This document shows positions 42,009 to 50,464 of a stretch of 64,000 nt of DNA, one piece after another. The position numbers and the translations under genes were made by a program. Positions within the stretch are counted from its first letter, which is position 1, and each line of letters opens with the position of its first letter. The notes beneath the pieces were generated by a model. That model was given only the letters and a program-made list of their open reading frames with translations. It was not told where the DNA came from and searched no databases. The stretch is from positions 6,550-70,549 of the forward strand of contig URUD01000009.1 in NCBI GenBank assembly GCA_900550935.1. The letters run 5' to 3'. Source of the stretch: an uncultured Roseburia sp. GTDB lineage: Bacteria; Bacillota; Clostridia; Lachnospirales; Lachnospiraceae.

Positions 42009-43525
42009 TCAGATACTGTGCATCCATACACGCATTTGATTCAGTCCACGATTCCCCCACGCATAATAAGGTACTGCTCTGGCTGTGATCTCCTGTTCCT
42101 GCGGTGCCATCTCGGAATATAACCTGTTTTCTGCCATCAGCCTTACAGCCGGCACATCCAACACTATCATATCCTTTAATACACCCTCCTGACATTTTAC
42201 AATGGATGTTTCTGATATCTTCTCCCTCTTTAACTCGACTGACTGTATCTCACCATCATTGTCAACTCCCTCAAAACAATATACCAGTGGACCTCTCATC
42301 AGAGCGACACACCCCACGTTTTCCCTGACCCTGGGGTTTGCAAAAATGGTTCTTACCTCTAAATCAAAAAGGATCTCTATCCTGTCACCACTTTTCCAGT
42401 TTCTCTTGATATAAAGATAACCCTTTTTCACTGCTGTTCTTTCCACCATTTCACTTCCGTTTATCAGCACCGTGTAATTCTTCAGATATCCCGGAATGTG
42501 AAGTGCAATTGTAAATTCTTCCCTCTGTTTTGGCATAACAATATATGCAATCTTACCATCCCACGGATAATTTCCCACGATCTTTATATCTGCTTTTTTT
42601 AGTTTTGCCTCCTGCCCAATAAAAAGATGGGAATAGATTGTATTTTCATCCTCATCCCATGTATATTTGCCCAGTGATGTTACCATCCGTACTAAATTGG
42701 GCGGACAGCATGCACAGGCATACCAGCCCGGCCGCTCCGGTATCACATGCTTATAACCAAATATCTCTCCCGATACTCCCGGATTTACTTCAAGCGGATT
42801 CACATAAAAAAATCGTTTTCCGTCCAGCTGCATTCCACTTATAATGCCATTATAGAGTGCCCGCTCCATAACATCTGCATATTTGCCATCTTTTTGCATA
42901 CGAAGCATCTGCTTTGCAAAAAAAACTAATCCAATTGAAGCGCAGGTCTCCGCATAAGCCCGATCTCAATTTCCTGATGTCCCGGGATCCCTGTTGTTTT
43001 TTCCGGACCAAACCGGCTGATAATATGCCCTGCCATATTTTCCATTACATTGAGCAGCTTTTCTTTTCCCGTTGCCTCATAATATGCCACAGCTGCCTCC
43101 ATCATATGACCTGCGCAATACAATTCGTGACACTCAAGGAGATTCTGCCAGCGATGCTCCGGCTCTTTGATTGTAAAATAAGTATTCAGATACCCGTCCG
43201 GTTGTTGTGCTTTTGCAATGATTCCAATGATTTCATCTGCCCTTTTTTCAAGCTCACTATCTGGCTTTAGAATAAGAGAATATGCTACCCCCTCAAGCCA
43301 TTTCGCAACATCACTGTCCTGAAAGACCATCCCATAAAATTCTCCCTCTGAAAGACCCGCTGCTATTTTAAAATTCTCAATGGCATGACTTTTTTCTACT
43401 CCGGGCTCCTCGTCTCTTAGTACACGCTCCTGAAACGGAATCACAATATCTGTTACAAGCTTTTGCATACGTCCCCAAAATGGATCCTTGATTTTTATCT
43501 TACCAAGTTCTATCGTTTCTTCCAT
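42009..43525 (-). pseudogene. GH127 beta-L-arabinofuranosidase gene, broken by internal deletion and frameshift
   Basis: The gene is in two frames. 43525 down to about 42966 encodes the normal N-terminal 190 or so residues (EETIELGKIKIKDPFWGRMQ through GIPGHQEIEIG). From about 42965 a different frame carries on with AYAETCASIGLVFFAKQML, then ADVMERALYNGIISGM, WYACACCPPNLVRM and a complete C-terminus to 42009. In intact GH127 enzymes these two stretches are separated by well over 100 residues, so a block of several hundred bases is missing and the join is out of frame. The zinc/nucleophile motifs AETC and ACACC are kept in the second piece. The N-part runs into a stop at 42926. Intact enzymes release beta-linked L-arabinofuranose; this one should be dead. 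SD GGGGGAAGG precedes the original start. Confidence 0.85.
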
Positions 43526-43573
43526 TGCCTTCCCCCTAAAACAGAACATTCCAAGTTGACAGCTGCTCCAAAT

Positions 43574-45094
43574 TTATTTGCTGATACGAATGGTCACAAC
43601 GCTGCAGGCAGGAAGTGTAACTTTAATTCCATCTGCTGTGTTTTTATATGCAAGAAACTCCTTTTCCTCAACTGTTTCCGGCTGTTCAAATGTATTGCAG
43701 GCATTCATTGCACCCGCAATATAGAATGCTTCCCTTACCTGATATTTTTCTATTTTATTTGTAAGTTGAATATTCACATCCTCTGAAGAATCTAAAGAAT
43801 TGTTGGTAAATGTTATGGTAATCACACCTTCCTCATTCTCAGAAACGGATTCAATCACTTTTGGAAGTTCATTTTTACCTGAACCTACTGTTGCGTTTCC
43901 TACTAACTGGCTGTCAAGAAGACTTGCACCCTGATGATGGCGATACATATGAAATACATAATATGTCGGTGTTTTGATCATCCTGCTTCCATCTGTGAGC
44001 ATAACTGACTGAAGTACATTGATAAGTTGTGCGATACAAGCCATTTTGACACGATCTGCATGCTTATTGAAAATGTTAAGTGTCATACCCGCAACCAGTG
44101 CATCTCTCATCGTATTCTGCTGATATAAAAATCCCGGATTAGTGCCCGGTTCTACATCCGACCAGATGCCCCATTCATCTACCATAAGTCCGATCTTTTT
44201 TTCCGGATCATACTCATCCATGATCGCACCATGACGGCAGATGAGTTCTTCCATGAAATATCCTCTCTTTAATGTCTGATAGAATATCTGTTCTGTAAAA
44301 TCAGTAGCACTGCCTTTAAAGTTCCAATCTTCTTCTGTTTCCGGAAGCGTATAATAATGAAGTGATAATCCATCCATCAATCCATGAAATCTTGGTTCAC
44401 AGTGATCATAGCAGGTCTCCATTACTTTTTTCGTCCACTCATAATCATCTACATTTGGTCCACAGCAGATCTTCTGGATCGGCTGATTTCCTGCATAATT
44501 TCTGACATAAGTCTGATACCTGCGGTATTCGTCTGCATAATGCTGCGGACGCATATTTCCGCCACATCCCCAGTTTTCATTGCCAACTCCAAAATAATCG
44601 ATCGTCCATGCTTCCGCATGTCCGTTTGTCTTTCGCAATTCTGCCATAGGTGATACACCATTGAATGTGATATACTCCACCCACTCACTCATCTCGCGTA
44701 CCGTTCCACTGCCCAGATTGCCATTCACATATGTCTTACATCCCAACTGACGACAAAGTTCAAAAAATTCGTGCGTACCAAAGCTGTTATCCTCTACAAC
44801 ACCACCCCAGTGCGTATTGATTATCTTTTTTCTGCTCTCTTTTGGTCCGATTCCATCCATCCAGTGGTATTCATCCGCAAAGCATCCTCCCGGCCAACGA
44901 AGTACCGGTATTTTCATCTCCTTCAATGCTTCCACCACATCTGTACGCATTCCATTTACATTTGGGATATCAGAATCCTCTCCTACATAAAGCCCTTCGT
45001 AGATACATCTCCCCAGATGTTCCGAAAAATGTCCATAAATTTCAGGCGAAATCACGCTCTTTTTGTTCTCATTATTTATAATTAATTTTGACAT
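43574..45094 (-). CDS. Alpha-L-arabinofuranosidase, GH51
   Basis: A cytosolic 506-residue GH51 enzyme (no signal peptide) that removes alpha-L-arabinofuranosyl units from arabinan or arabinoxylan oligosaccharides. The acid/base is Glu173 in FGVGNENWGCGG and the nucleophile is Glu307 in LMVDEWGIW. The N-terminal SPEIYGHFSEHLGRCIYEG and VLRWPGGCFADEYHW are family hallmarks, and a C-terminal beta-sandwich follows from about residue 390. AAGGAGAGGAG precedes the ATG. It is upstream of the broken GH127 gene by 48 bp and divergent from the ArsR-like regulator. It is the only intact hydrolase of this locus. Confidence 0.96.
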   Translation of the reverse strand: MSKLIINNENKKSVISPEIYGHFSEHLGRCIYEGLYVGEDSDIPNVNGMRTDVVEALKEMKIPVLRWPGGCFADEYHWMDGIGPKESRKKIINTHWGGVVEDNSFGTHEFFELCRQLGCKTYVNGNLGSGTVREMSEWVEYITFNGVSPMAELRKTNGHAEAWTIDYFGVGNENWGCGGNMRPQHYADEYRRYQTYVRNYAGNQPIQKICCGPNVDDYEWTKKVMETCYDHCEPRFHGLMDGLSLHYYTLPETEEDWNFKGSATDFTEQIFYQTLKRGYFMEELICRHGAIMDEYDPEKKIGLMVDEWGIWSDVEPGTNPGFLYQQNTMRDALVAGMTLNIFNKHADRVKMACIAQLINVLQSVMLTDGSRMIKTPTYYVFHMYRHHQGASLLDSQLVGNATVGSGKNELPKVIESVSENEEGVITITFTNNSLDSSEDVNIQLTNKIEKYQVREAFYIAGAMNACNTFEQPETVEEKEFLAYKNTADGIKVTLPACSVVTIRISK

Positions 45095-45212
45095 ACTCTC
45101 TCCTCTCCTTGTTAAATGAAAATTGATAAGTTCCCCTTAACCGCCATCTGTCAAAGTCATCTGCTGGGCTTTTAGCTATTTGACCAAAACAAAGCTGTTA
45201 ATGTGTTACTTG

Positions 45213-45251
45213 TATGTTAATACATATACATTCATACCTTTATAATGTCAA
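45213..45251 (-). promoter_or_regulatory. GH51 promoter with overlapping inverted-repeat operator candidate
   Basis: Minus strand: TTGACA (45246-45251), 17 nt, TATATG (45223-45228). The inverted repeat TATGT-TAAT-ACATA (45213-45226) covers the -10 box and start point. The leader to the GH51 ATG is about 120 nt. Confidence 0.6.
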
Positions 45252-45411
45252 TATTTATTTTATTTTTTTTAAAGTATTTTATGTTTTATTTAAAAATAAA
45301 TAAATTTAGACACTTTTTTTCCATATTTTTCCAATCAAACTATGCATATTGCACAACCCGTTCTATGCTTTTCAAATTATTTCGATTAATTTCGCTTTTT
45401 TCGTTTTATGA

Positions 45412-45440
45412 TTGACACATTAGAAACAACTTTTTATAAT
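45412..45440 (+). promoter_or_regulatory. Promoter of the ArsR-like regulator
   Basis: TTGACA (45412-45417), 17 nt, TATAAT (45435-45440): both boxes match consensus. The ATG follows 66 nt later, with AGGAGAAGC as SD. Confidence 0.85.
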
Positions 45441-45506
45441 ATAAGGTAAAAACAGACATTAGAATTTGCACAATAAAAATATAAAATATTTTAGGAGAAG
45501 CAGTTT

Positions 45507-46430
45507 ATGATACATATCACTTCCTTAACAGAGGGGCTTGACCTATTCAAAGCCTTAGGTTCTGACATCCGTGTCCAGATTCTTAATACGCTGCTTGAGA
45601 ACACACAAATGAGCATGAATCAGCTCGCTAATGAACTTAATATCAGTAATGGTGCCCTGACCGGCCATATCAAAAAGCTGGAGGAATGTGGTCTCATAAC
45701 AACTTCCAATGATTCGTCCGGTCATGGAAATCAGAAAATGTGCTCTTTGATACAGGATCGCATTATCGTAGATATCGAAAAACCATTAGACCTTACCAAT
45801 GTTTTTAACACAGAGCTTAAGGTTGGACAATATTCCTCACATTCTATTTGTCCGACTTGCGGAATGGCAACACCGCAATTTGTCATCGGTGAATTAGATG
45901 ACATCCGTTATTTTGACCATCCAGATCATTTCAGTGCTGATATCCTGTGGTTTACAAAGGGTTATGTCGAATATATCGTTCCTAATCTCATCCCATATAA
46001 CCAGCGGATCTCACAGCTTTCACTCTCAGCTGAAATAAGTTCTGAAGCGCCTGGCATAGACAACAACTGGCCCAGTGATATCAGCTTTTATGTCAATGAT
46101 ATTAAAGTTGGAACATGGACATCTCCCGGCGATTATGGCGACACAAGAGGTATGTTTACTCCTGACTGGTGGCCTTCCAACTGGAATCAATATGGTCTTT
46201 TAAAGTTGCTTGTCATTAACAACAAGGGAACCTTTATTGATGGTCTTAAGATTTCAGATATAACGACATCCACATTAAATCTTGATTACAAGAGCACGAT
46301 ACGTTTTCGTATGGCAGTCGAAGAAAGCTCTGCGCATGTCGGTGGTCTTACCATCTTCGGCAAAGCCTTTGGAAACTACGATCAAAACATAAAAGTATCT
46401 ATTCATTACACCCCTTTAGAAACAGAATAA
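45507..46430 (+). CDS. ArsR-like winged-helix regulator with large C-terminal sensor domain
   Basis: A 307-residue protein. Residues 10-70 are an ArsR-type winged helix (LFKALGSDIRVQILNTLLEN, MSMNQLANELNISNGALTGH, IKKLEECGLI). The rest (about 100-307) is far longer than in metal-sensing ArsR proteins and has a CPTCGM pair (C115, C118) followed by a beta-rich domain with several Trp (PDWWPSNWNQYG), suggesting a carbohydrate- or ligand-binding jelly-roll. Regulators of this layout are found beside arabinofuranosidase genes in Firmicutes; here it is divergent from GH51, so control of GH51 by an arabinose-containing ligand is a fair inference. Confidence 0.82.
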   Translation: MIHITSLTEGLDLFKALGSDIRVQILNTLLENTQMSMNQLANELNISNGALTGHIKKLEECGLITTSNDSSGHGNQKMCSLIQDRIIVDIEKPLDLTNVFNTELKVGQYSSHSICPTCGMATPQFVIGELDDIRYFDHPDHFSADILWFTKGYVEYIVPNLIPYNQRISQLSLSAEISSEAPGIDNNWPSDISFYVNDIKVGTWTSPGDYGDTRGMFTPDWWPSNWNQYGLLKLLVINNKGTFIDGLKISDITTSTLNLDYKSTIRFRMAVEESSAHVGGLTIFGKAFGNYDQNIKVSIHYTPLETE

Positions 46431-46441
46431 TCACGCAAAAC

Positions 46442-46472
46442 AAAATCCCATCTCTCAAACAGATGGGATTTT
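46442..46472. terminator. Bidirectional terminator
   Basis: AAAATCCCATCT (46442-46453), loop CTCAAAC, AGATGGGATTTT (46461-46472): a perfect 12-bp stem between the regulator and the convergent small zinc-ribbon gene. Confidence 0.88.
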
Positions 46473-46475
46473 GCT

Positions 46476-46718
46476 TTACCACTTCCGGTGCGGACAATGG
46501 GACACTTCCGTAAGTGCCCGAAGTTCCACGTAACAGCCGCAGGCATTACAGGTTCCTGCATTCAGCTTCTCACAACTTTTGCACACCGAAAGCCGTCTCT
46601 CGTATTCTTCTGTACCAACACGATCTTCCCCCTTTATCGCCTCGGTATATTTTTTTATCATAGCCTGGTCTGCTTCTGCCATATCGCGGAGCAGACATTT
46701 TTTACATATCATTTTCAT
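46476..46718 (-). CDS. Small Cys-rich zinc-ribbon protein (DUF6171-like)
   Basis: An 80-residue protein with cysteine pairs CKKC at the N-terminus, CKSC in the middle and CNACGC, then CPHRKW, at the end: seven or more cysteines arranged as one or two zinc knuckles. It resembles the small DUF6171-type proteins of Lachnospiraceae, which I recognise only by pattern; function unknown. The ATG has GGAGACATGA upstream. It begins 18 bp past the end of the GH43 remnant and has its own terminator. Confidence 0.72.
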   Translation of the reverse strand: MKMICKKCLLRDMAEADQAMIKKYTEAIKGEDRVGTEEYERRLSVCKSCEKLNAGTCNACGCYVELRALTEVSHCPHRKW

Positions 46719-46736
46719 CTCATGTCTCCATATTTA

Positions 46737-47421
46737 TCAAAATTCAAATACCGGACGCCCATCTTCCCATTTTATCTGCATTAACATAGCATGACGATTC
46801 GGATGATACAGCGGGTTTCCCACTATCTCAGTCTCGATTCTGGCATGATACACCATAATATCTTCTCCCTTTTCATCTACCGTTACCCAAAATCCAAATC
46901 TCTCCCAGTCATAATCAGGTGTCGTCAGAAGCACCTGCACTGTATCCAATGTATAGCCGTTTTTCATATGCGCAATATAAAGATTCGATATCTGTTTGCC
47001 TACTCCTACCTTTTCCGCCCAGATATAATACCATTCTCCTTTTACCTCGAATACAGTTGCATCCAATGAAAATGCTTCAAAGGAAATTTCATCCTTCCCG
47101 GCTCTTTGCATTTTTCCCCGCTCAATCCATGGGGTATAATGGCTCAGCGATACTCCCATTCATATCGACATAATCCCCATCCACTGTTTCAAAGCGGAAT
47201 ACTCTTACCTGATACCCGCCATTACTTGTAAGCGTACCATATGAAACAAATAAATAATAATATCCGCTTTCCTCATCGTACATGATATAAGGTCCCTCTA
47301 TCGAAATATGTCCTCCTCCAAGAAGACGTTTTCCATAGTAAGGATCAACCTGCTTCTCTTCATCTGCCTGTGGGTGTATAACCAGACCGGTAGCAGGATC
47401 CAGTCCCATATTTTTGCACAA
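46737..47421 (-). pseudogene. GH43 remnant(s): truncated and fused pieces of arabinanase/arabinofuranosidase genes
   Basis: Two overlapping frames each hold only parts of GH43 proteins. 47421-47122 encodes GLDPATG, then GGGHISIEGPYIMYDEESGY and YYLFVSYGTLTSNGGYQVRV, ending at the motif GDYVDMNG; this is the middle of a GH43 arabinanase-type blade protein with no start. 47159-46737, shifted by one frame, encodes FSLDATVFEVKGEWYYIWAE, then ISNLYIAHMKNGYTL, then LLTTPDYDWERFGFWV. It jumps straight to VDEKGEDIMVYHARIETEIV and NPLYHPNRHAMLM, where about 50 residues seen in intact relatives are missing. The pieces may come from one or two genes. The 5' end sits directly on the terminator of the next gene. 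No promoter, start or full catalytic triad remains. Confidence 0.75.
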
Positions 47422-47446
47422 AAAAAGCCAGGTTTTCTGGCTTTTT
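47422..47446. terminator. Terminator of the metF/greA cluster
   Basis: AAAAAGCCAG (47422-47431), loop GTTTT, CTGGCTTTTT (47437-47446). The A/T flanks give U-tracts both ways. It closes the operon ending with the unknown 150-residue protein; the GH43 remnant begins immediately after it. Confidence 0.88.
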
Positions 47447-47456
47447 CTTATTCCTT

Positions 47457-47909
47457 CTAATCTTCGATCTCTAATTTTCCCGGTTTTACGTTAAAATAAA
47501 TGCTTCCTGCATCTGCCTTGTGTAAGTCCATAAGCAGTACAAAAAAATTATGGATCTGGTTTAACAATACACTGGATGTTTCAACGCTGTATGGCAGCAG
47601 GGTTCTAAGATCAAACAGCCGGATGCCAAGCGGTGGTAAAAATACCATATTGGTAGTTGCCGTTCTCTCGCCTGCGGTCCGTATCATCTCATACGTTACC
47701 ATGCAGAAATCTTTACCCTTGTATTTGCAGTAGTAAGACACGTAGCACTCGTCTACCGTCCACTTTACACCATCTTCCTCTTCCACCGGTTTTTCTTCCG
47801 GATCGTTTCCCTCCGTTGTCATCACTTCTACGCTCCAGCGAAGGTTCTGCTCTTTTGTTGCTTTTATCAGTTCCCCGATCTCATGGAACAGTTCTTCCTG
47901 TTTTTTCAA
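47457..47909 (-). CDS. Conserved-looking hypothetical protein (150 aa)
   Basis: I do not recognise this cytosolic protein. It starts with a charged helix (KKQEELFHEIGELIKATKEQ), has an acidic loop (EEKPVEEEDG), a mixed alpha/beta middle (YVSYYCKYKGKDFCMVTYEM) and LFDLRTLLPYSVETSSVLLN, and ends PGKLEIED. No membrane segment or known motif. It lies 20 bp downstream of metF, is the last gene before the terminator, and is probably cotranscribed with metF and greA. Confidence 0.7.
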   Translation of the reverse strand: MKKQEELFHEIGELIKATKEQNLRWSVEVMTTEGNDPEEKPVEEEDGVKWTVDECYVSYYCKYKGKDFCMVTYEMIRTAGERTATTNMVFLPPLGIRLFDLRTLLPYSVETSSVLLNQIHNFFVLLMDLHKADAGSIYFNVKPGKLEIED

Positions 47910-47929
47910 GGTAATTCCCTCTTTCCGCT

Positions 47930-48802
47930 TTATTTTCTCACATAGATCTGTGAAAGATTGTCAAGGATCGCTCCGGCGATATCCGGTTTGTTCATCGTGT
48001 AAATATGTACATGATTGACCCCGTTTGCGATCAGATCAATGATCTGCTCTGTTGCATAGGCGATCCCTGCCTGTTTCATTGCCTCCGGGTTTTCACCAAA
48101 GCGGTCTACGATTGCAAGAAAACGTGGCGGAACCATATTTCCGGATAAGGATGTGATCCTCTTGATCTGTGCTGCATTGGTGACTGGCATGATACCTGCC
48201 ACGATCGGCACATCAATGCCTTTCTTTAATGCTTTATACATGAAGTTGTATAAAATGTTATTGTCAAAAAACATCTGCGTAGTCAGAAACTCGCATCCCG
48301 CATCGACCTTTTCTTTCAGATGATCCAAATCTTCATAAATGGTCTGTGCTTCCGGATGTCCCTCCGGGTAACATGCACCACCGATGCAGAAATCGCCCTG
48401 TGCCTTGATATCGGCGATCAGCTCACTGGCATGTTTGTACTGGTCTGGCAGCGGGAACTCTGCATTCTGCGGGATGTCTCCGCGAAGTGCGAGGATGTTC
48501 TCGATCTTATGCTCTTTTAATTCTGCGATCACAGAAGCTACCTTCTCTTTGGTTGAGGAAGCGCAGGTTAAATGTGCGAGTGCCGGAATGTGATTGACAT
48601 TGCACACTTCATTGGCAAGCTCTACCGTATAGTCTGATGTTCCTCCGGTCGCACCATAGGTCACGCTCATGTATGCTGGTTTCAGATCAGCCATTTCTTT
48701 TACGATCTTTTTGTAATTTTCTAACTGTGCTCCCTGTTTTGGTGGGAAAAGCTCACAGGAAATGGTTACTTCATCGGATTTTAATAATTCTGTCAGTCTC
48801 AT
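47930..48802 (-). CDS. metF: Methylenetetrahydrofolate reductase
   Basis: Reduces 5,10-methylene-THF to 5-methyl-THF for methionine synthesis. The 290-residue TIM barrel has the N-terminal SCELFPPKQG (catalytic Glu), MSVTYGATGGTSD, ILALRGDIPQ, YPEGHPEAQT and FLTTQMFFDNN, all in family order. The start follows greA by 14 bp. Length is normal for the bacterial single-domain form. Whether NADH or ferredoxin is the donor cannot be told here. Confidence 0.96.
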   Translation of the reverse strand: MRLTELLKSDEVTISCELFPPKQGAQLENYKKIVKEMADLKPAYMSVTYGATGGTSDYTVELANEVCNVNHIPALAHLTCASSTKEKVASVIAELKEHKIENILALRGDIPQNAEFPLPDQYKHASELIADIKAQGDFCIGGACYPEGHPEAQTIYEDLDHLKEKVDAGCEFLTTQMFFDNNILYNFMYKALKKGIDVPIVAGIMPVTNAAQIKRITSLSGNMVPPRFLAIVDRFGENPEAMKQAGIAYATEQIIDLIANGVNHVHIYTMNKPDIAGAILDNLSQIYVRK

Positions 48803-48816
48803 ATTTACCTCATCTT

Positions 48817-49320
48817 CTAAAAACTCCGCAGTTTATCGGTTCCATCATCTACGGTATTCTCAATTTTTCTTATCACAACATAGTAGGAGTAATTCTCATT
48901 TACCACGACCTCTACCCGGTCTCCGACTTTATGTCCGAGCAGGGCTTTTCCAAGCGGCGATTCGTTGCTGATCAGATTCTTAAGGGAATTTCCCCGGACG
49001 GTCGTTACCAGCTTATATACCTCTTCCTCGTCGTCCTCTTCAAAATACACCGTAACGGTATTATTCATTCCCACTTCATCCTCTGCGGAATCAGTTGAAA
49101 TGATCTTTGCTGTTTTGATCATCTTTTCCAGATAGCGGATCCGGCTCTCGTTCTGGTTTTTATCTTTTTTGGCTGCATGATATTCAAAATTTTCGCTCAA
49201 GTCGCCATGCGCTCTTGCCTCTTTTACAGCTTCCAGTGCCTGTTTACGTACCACCAGTTTGCGGTACTCGATCTCTTCTTCCATCTTTTTAATGTCCTGT
49301 TCGGTCAGCTCGTCATACAT
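48817..49320 (-). CDS. greA: Transcription elongation factor GreA-type
   Basis: Rescues backtracked RNA polymerase by stimulating transcript cleavage. In the 167 residues the N-terminal coiled coil carries the acidic tip and signature ARAHGDLSENFEYHAAKKDK, and the C-terminal FKBP-like domain ends with GNSLKNLISNESPLGKALLG and HKVGDRVEV. I set the start at ATG 49318-49320, with AAGGAGGAG 8 nt upstream; it overlaps the end of the PPTase gene by 8 bp. An in-frame start at 49338 is possible but less well placed. Confidence 0.93.
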   Translation of the reverse strand: MYDELTEQDIKKMEEEIEYRKLVVRKQALEAVKEARAHGDLSENFEYHAAKKDKNQNESRIRYLEKMIKTAKIISTDSAEDEVGMNNTVTVYFEEDDEEEVYKLVTTVRGNSLKNLISNESPLGKALLGHKVGDRVEVVVNENYSYYVVIRKIENTVDDGTDKLRSF

Positions 49321-50050
49321 GGATCTCTCCTCCTTCACAGGTTTTTATTATAATCATTTTTCCAAAGTCCGTCAAATCCAAGGTCGTGATTTCCGGCATT
49401 TCTTTTCTTCCACTGCACACCGAAAGCTGATAACTTTCATTCTCCGGGGGCACTGTATGAAAAAACAGCGTATGATCCTCTGTCTGTGGTTCTAACACGC
49501 AAAACGAATCAAAAGGAAGTTTTATTCCGGTTCCCTTTGCTTTTACATAGCTTTCTTTTCTGGTCCAGAGCTTCATAAATGCCACCTCAGACGCCGCCAC
49601 GCCTTTCTGCTTTTCGACCTTTTCAAGAAATTCCTGCTCTCTTTTGCAAAAAAAACGTGCTGCCAGTTTCTTACTGTTTTCGTGCTGCTCTTGTTCCCGC
49701 ACTTTTTCAATGTCAACGCCTAGCGGCATTGTATCAAATGCTGCTGCCGCATAGTCGCCTGAATGGGTCAGATTAAAAAAAATACCGTTATCAGCTGATA
49801 ACTCCGGCTTGCCATTCTCTCCATACACCAGAGAGACCTTCTGTTTTCCATGCACTTTTTCAAGCAGCGTGTAACCGCACTCCCTCAGCCCATATTCCAG
49901 CAAAAGCCCTGCCGTAAGGCTTCTTGTCTGATCCTCTGTGCAGCGGATCTTTTTGATGGCATCCTGCCTTTCTTTTGGTACAAAAGAAAGTAACGCCTCA
50001 AAAAATGCCGGATCAAGGAGTGGTGTTATCTTAGCCAGATACAGTTTCAT
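49313..50050 (-). CDS. 4'-phosphopantetheinyl transferase, Sfp type
   Basis: Moves phosphopantetheine from CoA to a serine of carrier proteins (fatty-acid, peptide or polyketide). The 245-residue length is the Sfp class, not the short AcpS class. Mg/CoA residues are in GVDIEK (D113, E115) and WTRKESYVKAKG (W162, E166, K170), plus NLTHSGDYAAAAF. No NRPS or PKS is in the window, so the client is unknown; it may simply serve ACP. It overlaps the Hpt gene by 20 bp and greA by 8 bp, so it is part of a tightly packed operon. Confidence 0.92.
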   Translation of the reverse strand: MKLYLAKITPLLDPAFFEALLSFVPKERQDAIKKIRCTEDQTRSLTAGLLLEYGLRECGYTLLEKVHGKQKVSLVYGENGKPELSADNGIFFNLTHSGDYAAAAFDTMPLGVDIEKVREQEQHENSKKLAARFFCKREQEFLEKVEKQKGVAASEVAFMKLWTRKESYVKAKGTGIKLPFDSFCVLEPQTEDHTLFFHTVPPENESYQLSVCSGRKEMPEITTLDLTDFGKMIIIKTCEGGEIHV

Positions 50051-50408
50051 TGCCTTCTCCGTTCTTCTTTAACAATTGTTTTAAGTATGCGCGGGAGATC
50101 AGTAATTCCTCATAGGCCGGCATCAGATTTTTTATATTGCCTGCCCGAAGCGGCTCAACGATCCGTACCGCGATCTCATACATCGGAGTCAGACCTGCAT
50201 TTGCAAGCACGCCCTTTAACGTATGTGCACAGTCAAACGCTTCCGATACCTGTTCTTCTTTTAATGCATTCCCCAATGCCTCGAATCCAGGATCTTCTGC
50301 CACCAGACTAAGACAGCTCTGATAAAAGGATACGTCATCTAAAAAACGCTCTAAGGCTCCCTTGGTATCACAGCCCCAGGCTTTTAATTCTCTTATTAAT
50401 GGTTCCAT
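50031..50408 (-). CDS. Stand-alone Hpt (histidine phosphotransfer) domain protein
   Basis: A 125-residue four-helix protein with the Hpt motif AHTLKGVLANAGL (phospho-accepting His62). It would shuttle phosphate between a hybrid sensor kinase and a response regulator, neither of which is next to it. I chose ATG 50406-50408 with GAGG 5 nt upstream; the frame is open to 50444, inside the GH3 terminator hairpin, so the longer start is unlikely. First gene of the Hpt-PPTase-greA-metF-unknown run. I found no clear promoter before it; read-through from GH3 is possible. Confidence 0.82.
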   Translation of the reverse strand: MEPLIRELKAWGCDTKGALERFLDDVSFYQSCLSLVAEDPGFEALGNALKEEQVSEAFDCAHTLKGVLANAGLTPMYEIAVRIVEPLRAGNIKNLMPAYEELLISRAYLKQLLKKNGEGNETVSG

Positions 50409-50425
50409 TCTTGCCTCACATTCAA

Positions 50426-50458
50426 AATTCCGCCAGACCAACATGGTCTGACGGAATT
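50426..50458 (-). terminator. Terminator of the GH31-GH3 operon
   Basis: AATTCCG-C-CAGACCA, loop ACA, TGGTCTG-A-CGGAATT: 14 pairs with one mismatch, followed on the minus strand by TTTTGAAT. It sits 7 bp past the GH3 stop and just upstream of the Hpt gene. Confidence 0.75.
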
Positions 50459-50464
50459 ATTGTA

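Larger units (their letters stand above)
45095..45506. other. 412-bp divergent control region of the arabinan locus
   Basis: Very A/T-rich, without ORFs of note. It holds a promoter for each of the flanking genes (listed separately) and the inverted repeat TATGT-TAAT-ACATA at 45213-45226, which overlaps the -10 box of the GH51 promoter and is the best operator candidate for the regulator encoded next door. I see nothing else in 45260-45400 beyond A/T-rich runs. Confidence 0.6.

Noticed and set aside
42926..43549. Treating the two GH127 pieces as two intact proteins
   Set aside because: Each lacks half of the family domain and they join at one point in different frames; a broken single gene explains them better.
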